64,000 nt of DNA from Welwitschia mirabilis (GCA_051453625.1 JBOZIK010000001.1:171716974-171780973), one strand, 5' to 3'; positions 9,177 through 23,300 are shown, counted from the first letter of the stretch. Numbers and translations are program-made. Notes: a model not told the origin generated them from the sequence alone.

Positions 9177-9599
9177 CTACAAAAGGAATATTTTTAAGCC
9201 ATAAAATACATATTAAGGTCTTATGTAAATTATTCATTATGCAAATATATGTTTAAGTTTTATAAAAGTAAGTGTCCACTGAAAGATCCTCTAAGTTCTT
9301 CCTAAATTCAATGTTGTCTACAATGCATTAAATAAAATATTATCTTAAGTATCCATAAACTAGATTATTGATGTTGATTAAATAATAAATGTAAATTATT
9401 TTGGTTTCTCACAAAATTTTCTTAAATATTCTAGGTAACTCTTTACTTAAATATAAATAAAAATAAACGATATATATAGAAATTAATCGACAGAACTCCA
9501 AATTATCTAAAGAGGATTTCTTCTAAAACAATTTCTTAATTCACAATCAAAATGGATATATTTCATTGATGACTTGCAATAACGAGGAATTGTGTATAC
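9177..9599. other. AT-rich stretch without recognisable content
   Basis: I see no coding pattern here. It begins with CACTACAAAAGGAA, which resembles a CACTA transposon end, but no partner terminus was found. Confidence 0.5.
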
Positions 9600-10990
9600 A
9601 AATATAATACTTATTCTTGAAATTACAAAATTACCACTTAAAAGCTTAAATGCATAAGTCTTTTAATTACGAAATCACAAGGATGCACCCAACATTAACT
9701 CTTAAGGAATTATAGAGACATCACATAAACATCAATAATATGTAAATGTTTTGCAGAAGTGTGAAATCACATAGAAGACACCCAGTTTTAACTCTTCTTT
9801 GCCTCGTTCCTTGAGATATTTCCTAGAGCTTAAGAATGATGTGAGAACTGTAGCCTTTATAGGTCCCAGTATCGTCCATGATAAGGTTTTTGATAAGGGG
9901 TTTTTCAAGCTTGAGAAAGAATCCTCAAGAAAATCGAATGTAACCAATACCTCATACCAAATACAATAATCTAGATACACCTTTTTAAATCTTAATACTC
10001 CAACATTATATAGTGATAAAATGCTCTATTAGAAGGGTGCCAAAAATGCTCATTTGTCTAGAGGTTCATTCCTATCATTAATAGAAACCCTTCAGATGGG
10101 ATAAACCCTTTAAAGCCGCATGTCATGTACAACTAGATGTATCACAAACATCACTGATCACTCTAACAGCTCACTCCCCTGGCCAATGGGAGCCCTTCAG
10201 GTGGCCCAACCTCTGAAGCTGCATAATTTGGTCACTTAGTAAGTTTTAAACATAAAATTACAAAGGTATTACATGTGTAAGAATAAACTCACAAGATCAA
10301 ACAAAAAAATCCATAAAACATGTAAAAAATGTAAGAATTAATTGGAGTATGCAAGAAATGAATGAATGTCCATAAACCATAAAAGAAAAGAATTGAAGAA
10401 CCATAAACCATACTCAAATTAAAATGAAGATTCCAAAACTTTAAGGTTTCAAGACTTATCCAAGCTCTAAAGTTTGATAGTAAAAGCTTCACAAATGAGA
10501 GGTGAAGAGGATCCTATTTATAGTTGAGAATGTGGAATGTGAAAGGAAAAGAGAATATGGAATGACATCATCATAAGGAGGGTGGTTATAGTGGTGAAAG
10601 TGGTAGGGATTCTATAATCCCCCTTATTCAATTCCTTGCCAGGCCATTGGGTGCATTAATATCATAATAATAAATGATAATGCTTATCATGCAATTATTA
10701 CAATAACGAGTAATTTCCAAAAATCAAATTCAAACTATTTTTTAGTTTAAATGGATATAAATGCAATAGTTACAAAACTTTAACCACAGAATCATAATCA
10801 AATCATAAGAATTTTCAACAAAGGCAATATTATAACTACTACAAAATGTGAGAGATTATTGCATTAAAAAAAATTACAATAAAAATTGCACCACTAGAAA
10901 TCAAAAAATAAATATATGTAATAATTAAATTAACTTAAGGTTTTAAAACATTAAGAAATATTAAAATCTTAGATCTTAAAGGTCTGGACG
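9600..10990 (-). repeat. Long-LTR-like repeat, copy 1
   Basis: Shared blocks with copies 2 and 3 include GAACTGTAGCCTTTATAG...CCATGATAAGGTTT near 9845-9890, a TATA-containing block TATTTATA at 10515-10522, the GGTGGTTATAGTGGTGAAAG run near 10580 and the terminal AAGGTCTGGACG at 10980-10990. The TATA box is on the minus strand, so the LTR would be read leftward. Two sub-repeats (AACCCTTCAGATGGGAT near 10086 and AGCCCTTCAGGTGGCCC near 10191) occur about 110 bp apart. The left edge is uncertain, and this is the most diverged copy. The minus-strand open frame 10289-10492 falls inside it and looks incidental. Confidence 0.6.
10515..10522 (-). promoter_or_regulatory. TATA box of LTR-like copy 1
   Basis: The minus strand reads CTATAAATAGGATC. 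The same TATAAATA motif in the same relative place occurs in copy 2 (41119-41126) and copy 3 (48931-48938), which supports its being the LTR promoter element. Confidence 0.5.
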
Positions 10991-11760
10991 TGATAGCTAG
11001 AGACCCTAGTTTCCTTGCTAATTTATCTATTTTATTATTAACTTTACAGTTTTTAGGAATTTTAAACACACTTATAGACCTAATAGAATAGTGGGATCTA
11101 AATGGTTTAGTAGGATTTTCCTAGTTTTTTGAACTCTTAGTAACACTTTCTAGATACTCCTGACCTTTATCTAAAGGAATGCTAAAGAATTTTCCTTGAC
11201 TCATCATTTCTATAAATTACGTATTATTTCTGAGCAGTCCATTATAGAAAAAAGCTTATCTTCCTCTCTGGCTCAAATCTATGTTAGTGCCATTTATATA
11301 GTAAGTCCTTGAATCATTCTAAGGTTTGGAAAAATGTCTTATAGTCTTGTTGCTAGAACTTCATTATCTCTTTTCTTAAGACATCCATTGTGTAACTGGG
11401 AAAGCATTTAGAGATTAAGGCCTTATTAAGTTTGGACCATAATGTAATAAATCAGGTATTGAGGGTATAGAACTATAATTTTGATTTTTCCTTTAAGGAA
11501 AATGGGAACAAGATGATCCTAAGTAAATCATATATGTTCGAGTACCGAGGGATGGTTGATAAGACACATTCAAATTTTTTAAGATGAATATATGAGTTCT
11601 TAGATTCTAAACCATGAAAATGAGCAAAATTTATATGGTAAAAGATTTAAATTTAGCCTTTGATTAATGGACAACTATACTATGGAAGAAGGGGTTTCTA
11701 AGCATTATAGTTGAAGATAATCATAGAGAGTTTACTTAGATTGGTAAATGTTGGCTGTAG
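10991..11760 (-). pseudogene. gag: Isolated Ty3/gypsy gag relic, cut by LTR-like copy 1
   Basis: Read on the minus strand from about 11760: TLYDYL, then FHGLESKNSYIHLKKFE (about 11566-11625), IILFPFSLKEKSK (consensus LRLFPFSLKDKA), MDVLRKEIMKF, FKDLLYKWH near 11290, FFYNGL near 11245, then MSQGKFFSIPLDKGQEYLES and a basic tail. These are the ordered blocks of the gag domain in Tat/Ogre-like plant gypsy elements. Reading ends abruptly at 10990, where copy 1 of the LTR-like repeat begins, and no zinc knuckle or pol follows. Several frameshifts and stops are present. Confidence 0.8.
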
Positions 11761-12260
11761 TAGCTTGTCGTTTGACTACCTCTTGCGTAAAGTAGTAAGT
11801 AGTCAATCAGTTAATTATTTCCTAATTAGACAAAGGTCGATTAAAGGGAATTTGACAATTGAGTAAATCATTTGAATTTTGCTATTATTGTTATAATGAG
11901 GAGATTTATTGATTGTTACTTTGATCATTTTGGGAGGTGGAGGCTTGCTTCCTTTAGGAGTCATTAGGGATTTCATTTTTCCATACACTTCTTGGATTAG
12001 TAAAGGGGTCCATATCATTTAAAAATTTTCTAACTAATCTTCAAGATTTATCGTAGCTTGAAGGCATGTAAAAAGAAGTTTTAAATACTTTTCGGGTCTA
12101 TTTTAATAGAGCTTATAAGATAGAAGGATTTAATATATTTCATAGAAGGTTCAAGCACAAGCTCATAATTATTTACATATAAAAGCCGATGGTGTTGGTT
12201 AAGGTAGGTGGTGATGCTGATTAGAATGTGACTTAATAGTTTAGCAAAAACACACACATT
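11761..12260 (-). pseudogene. Probable gag upstream region
   Basis: This lies directly upstream (minus strand) of the gag relic. A 67-codon open frame at 11815-12018 is Pro/Lys/Asn rich (SKPPPPKMIKVT) and could be the variable gag N-terminus, but no conserved block is visible. No PBS was found. Confidence 0.3.
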
Positions 12261-12613
12261 TGTAACATTCTTTTAGATTGGTTATCATACTAGGATTACA
12301 GAAAAATTAAACAAAGATGAAAAACATGAGCATGTATGAATCCAATCTTTAATGAAATCATAAATTTTTTATTTTATCATATAGTGAATTCAAAGAACAG
12401 TAAATTAGAAAAACATAAAAAATATTAGTAAGCATGTAATATAAGTTAAAATTTAAGTTTGTCTCCTTTAAGTAGTCTGTAAACATAATGTTAAACCTAT
12501 AAAAATGAATTAGAATAAAAACAAAAGCAATTTTAAAACTGGACCAGTTTTGGCACCACTGGAATGACTAGTACCAATCATTGAAAGAAAAACTAAAGAA
12601 ATAACATACAAAA

Positions 12614-12616
<3 letters not shown>

Positions 12617-12685
<69 letters not shown>

Positions 12686-12809
12686 NNNNNNNNNNNNNNN
12701 NNNNNNNNNNNNNNNNNNNNNNNNNNNNNNNNNNNNNNNNNNNNNNNNNNNNNNNNNNNNNNNNNNNNNNNNNNNNNNNNNNNNNGAGAGAGAGAGAGAG
12801 AGAGAGAGG
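12617..12809. repeat. GA dinucleotide microsatellite with 100-N gap
   Basis: Uninterrupted GA units occupy 12617-12685, the gap is 12686-12785, and GA continues to 12809. The true length is unknown. Similar 30-bp sequences flank it: GGCACCACTGGAATGACTAG at 12550-12569 and GGTATCACTAGAGTGGGCTA near 12818-12837, suggesting the GA tract expanded inside a minisatellite. The minus-strand Ser-Leu repeat frame here is an artefact of the GA tract. Confidence 0.95.
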
Positions 12810-12837
12810 ACCACCTTAGGTATCACTAGAGTGGGCT

Positions 12838-15785
12838 AGTATCCACCACTACAAAAACAAAATCTAGCTATAAAGCTTGCCAAAGGAAAAATAGGTGCTC
12901 TTCTGAGTGGCTGTCATATCATTATCTGTAGTGATAACATCAAAAGATGATTGTATTTTAAAATGAACTAGATTTAACTTGTTTTTACTTAGTATTATTC
13001 TTTTCACTAGGATAACTGGAGTAGTTTTTATAAGTTTGTACTAACTTTTACTTAATGCAAGTTATAATTTACAGAAAGGAAAGGAGAAAAGAAAAAAGAG
13101 TAAAGAAAAGTTTTTTTAAAACTTTGACTTGGAAAAGAATAAAAAAAGATATCTCTAAGGTTTTACTAATTTATTCACTAGCAATCCTTCACTCCAATGT
13201 TATCCAATGCTTTTCCTATAATACACTTAAAACTATTAAGAATTTTTGGATTAGATAATGATGACATAATTTTATTCATCATATGAGTAATGGTAAACTT
13301 CATTACCACTTGGTCTTTCATAGCTTAAAACAATAATAAAAAGTAAGGATCCTAGGTACTTGAGTTACATAAAATTTAAAGACTTAGGTTAAGTGATTAA
13401 AGAGCTTACTTAAATGAAATGAAGCTTAATAGTTAAGTTGCTATCTAGCATTTCAAGTATAAAATGACTCATGACTTGAAATCAAAAGCAATAATTTTAT
13501 GTATTAAGGAAAAATACTTTATAGTAAAGGAAGAAGAATGCTGATGAAACACCTCAAGTGATCCTTAGAGATAATCTCACTTCCTAAATATGTGCTTAAA
13601 AGGCCATTGTAACTTGGTGCTTTAAGATTCTAAGTTTATCTAAAGCCACATATCATACTATGGAGGATTTGAGGTCCTTTTAGAGATGAGCATGGGAGTT
13701 AGGGTTGGTTATAAGCTCTTGGCTTATAACATTATATGAGTAGTTACATAATGATGGCATTAGGTAGGGTGTTTATCATCTTTTTCATTAAGTAGAAATT
13801 CTTATGATGAAGTCAACACTTGGCTCCTAGGTGCTGATGTGTCTACTAACTACTATCATTACCATGTATTTTCACCATCATCCTACTTAACCCTATCAAA
13901 TCCTGCTGTGGTATATTGTTGATATCACTGCCATGTGTTGTCAAGAGTAGAAAATATTTTTAAGGTAAAATTTGATCAAGCTCATAACTTCAATTTACTG
14001 AATTTGGCATGACATTTTAAGAATGTAAGTTCTAAAGTATTTTACCATCATAAACTAATGGCATAGGGTGACCTAAATGGTAGTGCCAATGTTTTAGCTT
14101 GAATGATGATAATTTTAAGCATGTCCTTTAAGTGGACATAAATAATCTAAAAATATCATAGGTAAATGATAAGTTCATAATTATTATATAAAATCAATAA
14201 AAGACATGTTTTCATACATGCTAAGAGACATCCAATGCTCTTATTAATTATAAGAATGGTTAAATGAATCTATTATTTGCCAACATGACTTTAAACTTAA
14301 ATATTTTTAACATGAGGAAATTACTTGTGATCTTGAAAAGGTTAATTGGATTAATGAAATTTGTGGTTCTAAATGTTCTCCTCATGAGCTAAATATCTTC
14401 CATGCTATGCCATCACTTAAGTTTTGATTTTTTGACTTTGAATCTAATAATTACATTACTTTTTCATCTTGTAAAACCCCTAAATAAATCATCCCATAAA
14501 ATAACAAGTTCTTCCTAAGGATGATTTTCTAATAAAAATCCCAATGCGTTATCACTTATTCCACCATCTTTTTAAGTGTTTTTGCACATCAAATCCACTT
14601 TTAAACCATCTTATTAAGCTAATAAACCATTTGCCCTAGCAATTTACTTATGAATTTTTAAGACTTATCAACCTAGGTTAATAGCCTTTAATAAAAATCA
14701 ATATATAAGTAGTCTTATTATTACCTAAGTAATAGTTATGATTATGTATACTTAGAGGTTTTTAAGAAAAAGTTACAATTATTTCAAGTTTAATTATTAA
14801 AATCACATTTACTTGAGGTCTCCAATTTTGGTAAATCATAGCTAATAAGGGTGGGATCTATCCTCATAATATGTTCCTTATGTTTAAAGCTTTTGACAAG
14901 GACAAGATTTTTTTTGATTAAGCTAATGAGTCAATGACCCCTCTAATTTACACAAAAAATGAATATGAGAAGATGAACAAAATAAAAATAATATTTATTC
15001 TCTAAATTTACACCTCATTAATCACTTAATTAAGTTTATTTAACTCCATTGAGGCTATGAACTCTCACTGGTAATGTAGCTCTAATGATCTAGTTATGAC
15101 ATATTCAACTACATTGGGTCTATAAACACTAGTTAGAAATGTAGCATTGATTTATTCATGAAATAATATGCTTAACCCCTATTAGAAGAAAATGTCATAA
15201 CACTAGATGTTCAATGTGATTCAAAGGCTTAAAACTAAGGACACACACACATATAGAAACAAAAATAAAGAAAAGAAAAAGACAGGGATTAGAGGCTTAA
15301 AATTAAGGACATATATGTAATGATTCTTGATTGTAATTTAATAAAGAATTATATTTCTATTAATTTTTCTCTTTAATTTTTTATTCTTAATTGTTAAATT
15401 TATTTGGTGATTTTCTAAGATTAAATGTAATTTAGGTATGGGAAAATGAGATCTAATTTTATGATAGAAAATTAGTAATACCTTGTTAATGATTTGCATT
15501 TAATTTATTGGCATCATTCACTTAAGTTTAGTTTTACATTACTTTTTTTTATATTATTAACATTAAAAACATAAAAATATTTCTTCTTATATGAATTAGA
15601 TTCCTAAACTTAAGTGCTTCATAAGAATACAATACTTGGATTGCTTACCCTATGCTTGAGTGTATTTGATATTTACAAGTTCAATTGCTTTTATTCTATT
15701 CTACTATATGAAAATCAACATGTATAGGTATACATTCCTCCCTAACTTACAAGATTCAATTAAATAAAATAATTACTACACATAA
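12838..15785. other. AT-rich intergenic stretch, nothing identified
   Basis: Neither strand shows a coding domain over about 2.9 kb. A CACTACAAAAACAAAATC sequence at 12847 resembles a CACTA terminus without a detectable partner. A short plus-strand frame at 13055-13258 is Lys/Arg rich and looks incidental. A short CA run occurs near 15241. Confidence 0.5.
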
Positions 15786-15789
15786 TGGT

Positions 15790-18700
15790 TTTCCAATTAA
15801 AGAGGGTTCCACACCTTAATAGGAATGTTGGAGTAAGTAGTGATGGTCATAGGCCATATTGCAAAGTTTGCTTCAAATAATGTGGCTATAAAGTCCTTAT
15901 GTATTCATCTATCTAGAACTTACTATTAGTGAGAGAACATGCTAATGAAGTCAAGGAAATTTTGACAAAGTTTAGAATTAAAGAAAATCCTTGCATCATT
16001 TTGAGGATGAGAGGGGTTAAGCATTAAATTTTCTAAAATAAAGACTTACTAGAAACAATGATAGTAAGGTAGAATCCTTTGTCTAAAATTATTAACGATG
16101 AAGAGAAATAAGTCTCAATCAGTGATACAAGTTTATTGGTGAAGATTCATTCTAAATTGTTAAATACATCATCTCTTAGTAGTAGAACATCCTCAGTTCA
16201 ACCTAACAAGAGATCCTTTTTCTCAAGAATAGAAGATTCAATAGAAAGATCATTCTTTAAGAGGCACATTTAATAGAAGAAAATATTTAGAGTTAAGAGG
16301 GAAAAAACACTACTAGCTACAAATGAAGAACTAAAATTTAGAGATAAAAATAGGGTTTATTCATAAAAAAAGTAGAAAAATTAAAGTGCTTTAGTGAAAT
16401 TTTGCCTGTCATCAATGTTCTTTCTACATCAAGTTTGTAGTAAATTATCAAATGCAAATAATGACCTGTACATTCCTTTATAACTTATAAATTCTAATAA
16501 AAATATAGTTATTACATATAATTATTTTTTGATTAAAAGGAATCCCACATCTTAACAATGATGTAGGAGTGGAAAGTGATAGTTAGAAGTCATTCTATAA
16601 AGTCTACTTTAAATAATGTAAATGTAGAGTATCCATAGATTTTTCCATCTAGAACTGACTAGCATTAATAAAATGTATCAATAAAGCCAAGGAAATGTTG
16701 CTAAAGTCAAGTAAGTTCGAGGTTTAGGGAAACCCTTACATTTCTTTTAAGGATTAGAGAGGTTTATTTTCTTCTTCTAAATGACATCATGGATGTAATG
16801 AAGAAGCATTGAATTGCCTAAGTAAAGCATTATTGAAAATAGTGACAATAGAACTCTCTGTCTAAAATCTTCAATGATGTAAACAAATAAGCCTTGATTG
16901 TAAATGCAAGTTTAGTAGTTAAGACTTATCCTAGATTGATGAACATGCATCATCCCTAAGGAGTCAATCATTCTTATTTTAACCTAATAGAAGATCATAT
17001 TTCTCAAAAATATAGGATTTACTATAGAGGCTAGTCTTTTAGAGGGATGCATAAGAGAAGAATACCTTTAGAATTAAAGCATTTAGTAGATTATTAGTTG
17101 AAAATTAAGAATTTAAATTTAAAAACAAAGTAAAGTATTTTGTCAAAGAATAAGTAAAAGAAGTAAATAAATTTTAAGAAGTTGCATCTCTCGTTAGCGT
17201 TCTTTCTATGTAAAATCTGTGATGGAATGGAGGACCTAAATAATGATGTGTATATATAGCAATTCATTCCTAACTTATAAAACTTCATGAAATAAAAAGA
17301 ATTATTACAAATAACCATTTTCTAATTAAAGAGGATTCCACATCTTAACATGGATGTGAGAGGGGGTAGTGATGGATGTAGATTATCTTATAAAGTCTAC
17401 TTTGAACAATGTAATTATAAAGTCTCAGTGGAATCCTCCATCTAGAATTAACTGTCAGTGAGAGAACATGTCAATAAAGTAAAGGAAATGTTTACAAAGT
17501 TAAGAATGAGAGAGGTCCTCTTTCTTCTTCTAAATTTTACCACAAATATAAAAAGTGCTAAATTATCTAAAGTAGAGACTCATTGAAAATAGTAATGGCT
17601 AACTAAAATGCCCTATCTAAAATCCTCAATGATGTAGATGACTTAGTCTTAATTGAGAAAGAAAGTTTCTTGGTAATTATTCATCTTAAATTGATGAATA
17701 CACATCATTCATAAAAGATAAAATATCCTTAATTTGATGTACTAGAGGAGGATTTTTAAAAATAGAAGATATACTAAAATACTCATTATTCAAGAGGCAC
17801 AGATGAGAGAAGCAATACTTTAGAGCTAAAAAAACCAAGAAGAAAAAAAGAAAAAGAAAAATAATGCAAGATCATAGTCTCTAAATGAAGAATTTAAATC
17901 TAGATATTAAAAAGAGGATTTATTCATAGAAGAGATAGAATAAGCAAAGCACTTTTGGGAAATTACACCCCTCATTAGTGCTCTTTCTATAGTTTTTACT
18001 GAAATGTAGCACTTACATAATGACCTATACGTATAACCATTTCTTCCTAACTTACAAAAACTAATTAAATAAAATTATAATTATATTTAATTATTTTATA
18101 ATTACATTATGTCATACATCTCAATAGGAATGTGGAAGTGGATGATAATAGTTATAAGTTATCTCATAAAGTCTACTTCAAACATGTGGCTATAAAGTCT
18201 TAACAAATTATTTTATTTGGAACTAACTATCAACTAGCGAATATGTCAATGAAATTAATCAAGTTTAGGATTTAGGAAAGTACTCATGTTCTTTTAAGGA
18301 TAAAAGATATTTATTTTTTTTTCTAAATTCTACCATAGTTACAACAAAGAAGTGCTCAATTGTCTAAACTAAAGTCTTATTAAAAATGATGATGATATAG
18401 TAAAATCCTTTATCTAAAATCCTCAATGACATAGAAAATTGAGTTTTAATTATCAATTCAAGTTCATTGATCCATACTTATCTAGGAATAATGAAGACGA
18501 ATCTTCCTCATGAGGTAGAACATCCTCAATTTAACCAAATAAGAAATCTTATTTCTCAAGAATAAAAGACTCACTAGATTGCTTATTCTTTAAGAGGAAT
18601 ATATGATAGAAGAAAAAATTTAGAGTTAAAAAGTTTAAAAGACTATTAAGTATAAATTAAGAATTGTAATTCAAAGATAAAGAATGGAATTATTCACAGA

Positions 18701-18930
18701 AGTAGTAGCAGTGATAAAGCACTTTTGAATAATTACATCTCTCATCAGTGTTCTTTTTACATCGAGTTTGTAATGGAATGCAAGACTCAAAAAGGATCTA
18801 CATGTATATTGCTATTTATTTTTAACTTATAAACCCTACTTAAAGAAAATAATTATTACACATAAACCATTTTCTAATTAAAGAAAATAATTATTACATA
18901 TGATTAGCTAATTAAAGAAAATAATTATTT
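15790..18930. repeat. Tandem array of about 0.75-kb units, left half
   Basis: Four successive units start near 15809, 16545, 17338 and 18112, each with a CCACATCTTAAnAnGGATGT-like opening. Each then carries GTCTACTTCAAATAATGTGG, TCCATCTAGAACTnACT, GAGAGAACATGCTAATGAAG, AGAGATCCTTTTTCTCAAGA and TCACTAGAGAGGTCATTCTT in the same order. Units end in a short AT minisatellite (TTCTAATTAAAGAAAATAAT, TATTACACATAA). Spacings are 736, 793 and 774 bp. No protein is encoded by the shared blocks. The array continues at 26521 after an insertion. Confidence 0.9.
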
Positions 18931-20264
18931 GAAGGGGGTCTTAGTCTTTGAAAAAATTTTCATAACAATGAGATGTAAAATAAGTATAACAAAATGGCAT
19001 CAAAGGCCTTAAAAATGCAACATGGTATAAATTAGATAAAAAATTAACTAGAACTAAGGTAGAGATAAAATATTAGGCATCATGTACCATAAGGATGATA
19101 ACTAATATACAATCCATGAGAGGAATCATTTAAAAGATGCATGAAAAAATTGATGTTAAGATAAATCTTTACTACTCAAGTTTGGATTTAAAAATGAACA
19201 TTACAGAAAATATTTTTTCTTTCTCTAATGGGCAAAATATGGGCATAAGAACACTTAGTTCTTTTAAAAATTAAATTACACCTTCTCTTTCAAATTTGAT
19301 ATTGGATAATAGGATAGATAATTATTCAAAGAAATTTGAAATAGGTATAGAGATTTTATAAAAAGAAAAAGAATACCAAATGTTTAGAAAGTCAAATGTT
19401 TGAAAGGACTTGAAACATCTAAATCCAGGTAGTCTTACTAAAAGGACATTACTAAAGGACAAGAAATTATCTATAAATCCACATTAAGGAAAATAGAATC
19501 TTGAATCAATATATTAAAGTTATCTACTAATGGGTAAGTCATGGTGTAATTAATACTAAAGGAAATATTTAATTTTAGGAAGCATAGGTAATTTTTAAAT
19601 ATAGTAAAAAATGGCTACTAAAACTAATTAATTTCTTATTTATACTAAAGTTTATTATAACAATTAACAATTATAGTTTAACTATGAAGCAACTAGAACG
19701 GAATGCATGGTCGATACAATAAGATTATAAAGCTATTTTTCTAGCTACGCTTTTTAAATAGGTTGTCTATACATTCATATAAGTGTATATTATTTTAAAA
19801 AAATTGTAAAGGCTAAAGGAAAAAAATATGTATGGTAGATAAAGTACCATAAAACTTATGAAATATTATTAAGAAATCCATTAACCTACGACAAAGAAAA
19901 TTAAGGGAAATCAGATCTTTTGAAAATGAGTAAGTCATAAAACTTGAGGTCGCAAGGGTAATAGAAGTTGGGGAAAAACATAGCCACTATTGATAAACCT
20001 TGAAGAGTAATTTTGATAAATTTGATATGATTTGAATTAATACATTTATGTAAGATTTTTTAGGCTCTAAAAATGCTTTTAAAAACATGGAGTTTTGAAA
20101 GTATACTTTTATATGGTAACAAAAATTTAATTAATTAAATTAAGACATTATCATAAGGTTTCATGCCTAGCAAATGATTATGCTAAATGAAGCTGAATAA
20201 GTTCTTCATAATATCTAAGGATTCAAGATAGACAAATAATCATTTTAAAAATAAAGTAACCTCT
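18931..20264. other. Unidentified 1.3-kb segment between array-derived minisatellites
   Basis: It starts with GAAGGGGGTCTTAGTC just after array minisatellite and ends just before another short block of the same minisatellite (20265-20349). That placement suggests an independent insertion into the array. No coding domain, LTR or tail was recognised. Confidence 0.4.
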
Positions 20265-20349
20265 TAAACATTTTCTAACTAAATAGAAAATTATTATACA
20301 TAATCATATTCTAATTGAAATAATTATTACATGTAAATATTTTTTAATT
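20265..20349. repeat. Array-type AT minisatellite; left candidate LINE target duplication
   Basis: The stretch contains TTCTAATTGAAATAATTATT and similar units matching the array spacer. Bases 20320-20349 match 26521-26550 except at two positions (both C versus T), which could be a target-site duplication of the LINE or simply two phases of the minisatellite. Confidence 0.7.
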
Positions 20350-20379
20350 TGTAAATGAGATAAGTATGATTAGTTGAAT

Positions 20380-23300
20380 CATTATTGAAGATTTCAATAT
20401 GGTGGAATTTACAAATGATAGAAGTCCTATCTCAGGCTTATCTCTCCACTCTTATGAGCTATAGGAGCTTATATTTAAGATGAAATTATAGTTCCATGAT
20501 GTTATTGATCATCATTGATATAAAGATTCCTCCCAATTTAGTGGGTCTAATCATTAATATGGCTTTAGTCTGAATTTTTCCAAATTAGATCATTATTATA
20601 TTTTGAATATTCTTCCTTTCTATATTAAATCTAGGGAATGTAATCTTGTCTAGGTAATTTCTTATAATCACTTATTTGATTATTTTTCTATTTTAGCCAA
20701 TTTTATCATGCCTAGTGAAAGTTATAGATATTTACACAATCCTTTTATCTTTAACATGATGTTGTTAAAATATTAAAATTTCAAGAATCTTTGCATTTGA
20801 ATTTGGAATCCTATTCTAAGATCTTATGAGTTTTTTGGATATATTTATTGGTTTGTAAATAGTCTTTTTCAAATACAACATTTAGCTAAAGTGATTTTCA
20901 AAAGTTTTAAGATTAAGACATAGGATGTTTAAAGCCAAATTCATAAGTGTTTGGCTTGGATCTAGGATATAGCTATTCATAATATTTGTTCAAATGAAGA
21001 TCTTCACCTTTTATAAGAAAGTAGATTATAGTTGAAATAACTTAAGTATTATCATGTTGTGGATGCTTAGTTGAAAGTTAGGTTAAAATGACTATAAGTT
21101 AGAGACTCTTCTAGATAATTATTTTACTTGTTTATGCAAAGACCTCTCTATACTAATATTAAGAAAATTCAAGAAAATGGCCAATCTTTCACTCATCTTA
21201 AAGAGATTTATAATAATTTTACAAAATTCTATAGGAATCCTTTTCTTGATAATTCCATCTTATTACATCATTTAGATATTATTTTGTAGATTGTTCCTCC
21301 CTTAAATATTTATATATTAATGTAAACTCCTTTACTTTTTATTAAAGATCTATGTCAAGATTTATGGAATATTCCATTTAATACTACTCTAGGAATTGAT
21401 GGTTTTTCAATTAAGTTTTACAAGTATGCTTAGAATTTTTTAGTGTATATCTTTGAAAAGTTTATAAGGAAAACATTCAATCTACTCTATAACACTATGA
21501 TTAAACATAGGAATTCTTAAATTAATTCCTAGTAGGGTGATCCTTTTTACACATAATTGGTGGCCTATCACTTTATTATCTATTCTTTATAATATTATAA
21601 CTAAAAAAATTAAAAATAAAGTTAAGCCTTTTCTTGATCATTGANNNNNNNNNNAAAGATATATTCCTAAAGATTTTTTGACTACCATTTAAGGTCCTTA
21701 TTAAGCTTCTGGTTATGTAGATAAAACTTCATTTCTTCAATAATATTTTGATAAGGATTATGATAGAATAAGTTGGAAGTATCTTTTTAAGCTTATGAAT
21801 CACTTGGAGTTAGACAATCCATTTATTCAATATAGTAAGATTTTTTTGCTAATGACTTTGCTACCATTTTGGTGTATGATTCTAGATCTTAGACCTTTTC
21901 CTTAGAATTCTTTATTTGATAATTTTTTATCTTTTTTAATTATATGTATATTATAGCTTCGATAGGTTTAGGTTACTTGCCTCGATTTTTGAGCATGATG
22001 ATTTATTATGACGAATTGATTTACAAAGTAGTGAAAATTTTCTTCTTTCTAACTAGTATGCTAATGATATCGTTTAAATTCCATAACACAAAAATAGCAA
22101 CATCAATGCCATTAAGTCCACTATTAAGATATTTTTTATAAATTTTACTTCCAAAACTAATTAAAATAATTTTAACATTATCATCAAATAGTAGCACATA
22201 ATCAATGATTAAAACCTAGCTATGCAAATTACTTGGATTCAAGTAATGGAATCCTTTAAACTGTCATGAATTTTTACTTCTCATATAGGTTCATTAGATA
22301 TACATTATAATCTTATGATTCAAAATGTTAAGGACAAAGTCAAGAAATGGTGCAATAAACCATTAAGTTTAGTAGGGTGTTTAGTATTAGTAAAGCACAT
22401 TCTATTAGCTATTTGATTTACTTTGTAAGCTATATGAGTTATTGAGCCAAATACTTTTAGGTGTACACATCCATGCTTTCTAATTTTTTATAGATATTCC
22501 ACCTGCTTAAAAAGGATTTCATAAAGTATCTTGAATAAATTTTATTCTTTTAATTGAGTTAGATGATCTTGAAATTTCAAATTTGCATAAGCGAGGTCTT
22601 TCTCTTATCATTAAAATGGTCATTTATGCTTGTTCTGGCTTTTATACTTAAAAGGAAATTTTTAACTTACAACAGTAAAGAGCCTTTGAGTAGACTAAGT
22701 GTCCTTCAAACATTTTTAGTTCTTTCTATATCTCATTTAAATCAAAAGTTAATAATATAGGAGGGATTAATCCCTCTCATATTCTATGAAATTTTTGGTT
22801 AAAGTGGAGATATCAATTAAGCATTTACTAGTTAACTTATAATCACTTTTCTTTTTCTAGACTTCTAGTTTTGCATGGTATTTTCTTTTGAATAAGAAAT
22901 ATTCATGGTCATCTAGTTAATAGTATGAAGGAAAAGGGTTTTATCTTTTGTAATGATTTCAAACAATGAAATGATCATGTTATACTTACTTTTGCCTAGT
23001 CTTACATTTGTATGTAATTGCAATCATTTTGGATCATTGATCAAGCCCCCATCCAAGCTCTGGATTTCTTAGGTTTTATTCATTATAAAATCTAAATAAT
23101 GATTAATATTTTAGTTAAAGAAATTTAGACTTCTTTATCTAAATATATTGATTGGATTAGGATTTTAATAAAGGGGAATTAAATAATATTATTAATTAGT
23201 CAAAAATATTCAAGAGGATTTGGAAAGATCCAAACTACAGTAAGGTTAAGAATTTCATATGTTCTCTTTCTCATGAGGATCTACCTTTTGGTGAAAGTTT

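Noticed and set aside
9176-12870. CACTACAAAA sequences at 9176, 12847 and 24538 as CACTA transposon ends
   Set aside because: No inverted partner (TTTTGTAGTG) at a sensible distance, no sub-terminal repeats and no transposase relic were found; the motif is short enough to occur by chance.
16545-18900. CRISPR-like or bacterial repeat array
   Set aside because: Units are about 750 bp with diverged copies and no short identical repeats separated by unique spacers; the surrounding elements are eukaryotic.
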